A DNA stretch of 7,646 bases from Candidatus Fermentibacterota bacterium (GTDB taxonomy: Bacteria; JAFGKV01), in the NCBI GenBank assembly GCA_016928395.1, contig JAFGKV010000260.1, positions 1 through 7,646 of the forward strand. The letters run 5' to 3'. Below are positions 7,332 through 7,646 of the stretch, in pieces (the stretch's first letter is position 1; the number at the start of each line of letters is the position of its first letter). The notes beneath the pieces are model-generated. The model ran no database searches. It was not told the DNA's origin and saw nothing but the letters and a program-made list of their open reading frames with translations. Made by a program: the position numbers and the translations under genes.

Positions 7332-7355
7332 TCCGGGCGTGACCCAGAATCGCCA

Positions 7356-7507
7356 ACTTGTGTGAGAGAACATGCAAATCCCGTAATCGTACTCGTACGC
7401 GACTGCCCCAGCTCGTCGATTACGACTACGATAGCAATATCGACCCCAAGCCCCGCCGTCGGCGGGCGACTGACAGCTGACAGCCGATAGCTGACAGCCG
7501 ATAGCCA
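7356..7507 (+). repeat. Composite intergenic repeat module, copy B
   Basis: The order of elements is as in copy A. The leader ACTTGTGTGAGAGAACATG is at 7356-7374, the TCGTAC-type hexamers at 7382-7402, and a TGCCCCAGCTCGTCGATT linker at 7403-7420. CGATTA/CGACTA/CGATAG hexamers run to ~7443, followed by a GC-rich palindrome (CCCGCCG-T-CGGCGGG, 7452-7466), GGCGGGCGAC, and a heptamer array at 7473-7507. Compared with copy A, the hairpin segment is shortened: the shared GCGGGCGAC runs almost directly into the heptamers. Short open frames across this module translate the heptamers as repeated QLSAVS/RLSAVS-like peptides and are not real genes. Confidence 0.75.
7473..7507 (+). repeat. Heptamer array, five units of A(T/C)AGCYG
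   Basis: Five consecutive units can be read: ACAGCTG, ACAGCCG, ATAGCTG, ACAGCCG, ATAGCCA. The unit and strand are identical to the array at 190-238. The last unit deviates, as the last unit of the left array also does. Confidence 0.85.
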
Positions 7508-7567
7508 ACTGCCGGCCGTCCTCTCAACCCCGATAAGCCTGAGTGCGCCCGCGCCCTCGGAGGCCCG
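7508..7567. other. Spacer between module copies B and C
   Basis: Sixty GC-rich bases with no gene and no repeat that I can match elsewhere in the window. The distance from the copy B leader to the copy C leader is 212 bases, close to the ~207-base length of copy A. Confidence 0.4.
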
Positions 7568-7646
7568 ACTTGTTTGAGAGAACATGGGAAGGCTCGTATT
7601 CGTATTCGTACTCGAATGCCCAGCTTGTCGATTCCGATGGCAATGC
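7568..7646 (+). repeat. Composite intergenic repeat module, copy C (cut by window end)
   Basis: The leader ACTTGTTTGAGAGAACATG (7568-7586) matches copy B at 18 of 19 positions. It is followed by a TCGTAT/TCGTAC hexamer run (7593-7616), the linker TGCCCAGCTTGTCGATT (7617-7633), and the beginning of the CGAT hexamer run at the window edge. The rest lies outside the window. Confidence 0.7.

Larger units (their letters stand above)
7181..7355. other. Upstream (leader) region of the ABC operon
   Basis: This 175-base stretch precedes the first permease. Nearest the gene is its SD (GAGGAG, 7185-7190 on the minus strand). Next come degenerate heptamers around TCAGGGTT (7212-7219 and 7226-7233, 14 bases apart), then an exact tandem octamer CCCGCCCA (7252-7259, 7260-7267). 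Last is the right arm of the inverted repeat (7280-7312). No gene is supported; open frames here are short and repeat-derived. A possible promoter is listed separately. Confidence 0.6.

Noticed and set aside
6086-7342. 1.26-kb plus-strand frame opposite the first permease
   Set aside because: The product is rich in His/Gln/Arg with no domain, as expected from antisense of a membrane protein gene.
7305-7585. Minus-strand frames with QLSAVS/RLSAVS repeats
   Set aside because: They arise from translating the heptamer array. Such peptides are a typical source of false hypothetical proteins.

Overview
The window is GC-rich bacterial DNA. All four well-supported protein genes lie on the minus strand. 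They form two unrelated blocks separated and bordered by repeat-rich, non-coding DNA. No tRNA, rRNA, CRISPR array, insertion sequence or phage gene is visible. The intergenic DNA is packed with degenerate short tandem repeats (6-, 7- and 4-bp units). Together with the ABC-2 permease/CPBP protease fusion, this suggests an uncultivated, large-genome bacterium, possibly of the Planctomycetota/PVC or Hydrogenedentota type. That placement is from general impression, not from a phylogenetic marker.

Layout: 1-240 is a composite repeat module. 241-2601 (minus) is a complete type I restriction R subunit of the EcoEI type (hsdR). 2602-3085 is intergenic and dominated by a ~215-bp GGAT/GGAC tetranucleotide tract. 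3086-7180 (minus) is a tight three-gene operon, transcribed from high to low coordinates: an ABC-2 (NatB-like) permease, a NatA-like ATPase, and an ABC-2 permease fused to a CPBP (type II CAAX/Rce1-like) intramembrane protease. The first two genes overlap by 4 bp (ATGA), and the ATPase stop is one base from the next start. 7181-7646 is intergenic again, with a second full copy and a third partial copy of the same composite module as at 1-240, all in the same orientation.

The three transporter genes probably make one heteromeric ABC exporter: two homologous but non-identical membrane subunits, one ATPase, and a protease domain tethered to one membrane subunit. The substrate is unknown and no precursor-peptide gene is adjacent. 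The HsdR protein would need HsdM and HsdS partners, which are not in the window. They could lie beyond the left edge or elsewhere.

I do not see a clearly new enzyme system. The least explained signals are the ~205-bp composite modules flanking the whole segment, a diverged 33-bp inverted repeat bracketing the transporter operon, and the tetranucleotide tract upstream of hsdR. That tract is read through by an open frame whose stop overlaps the hsdR start.
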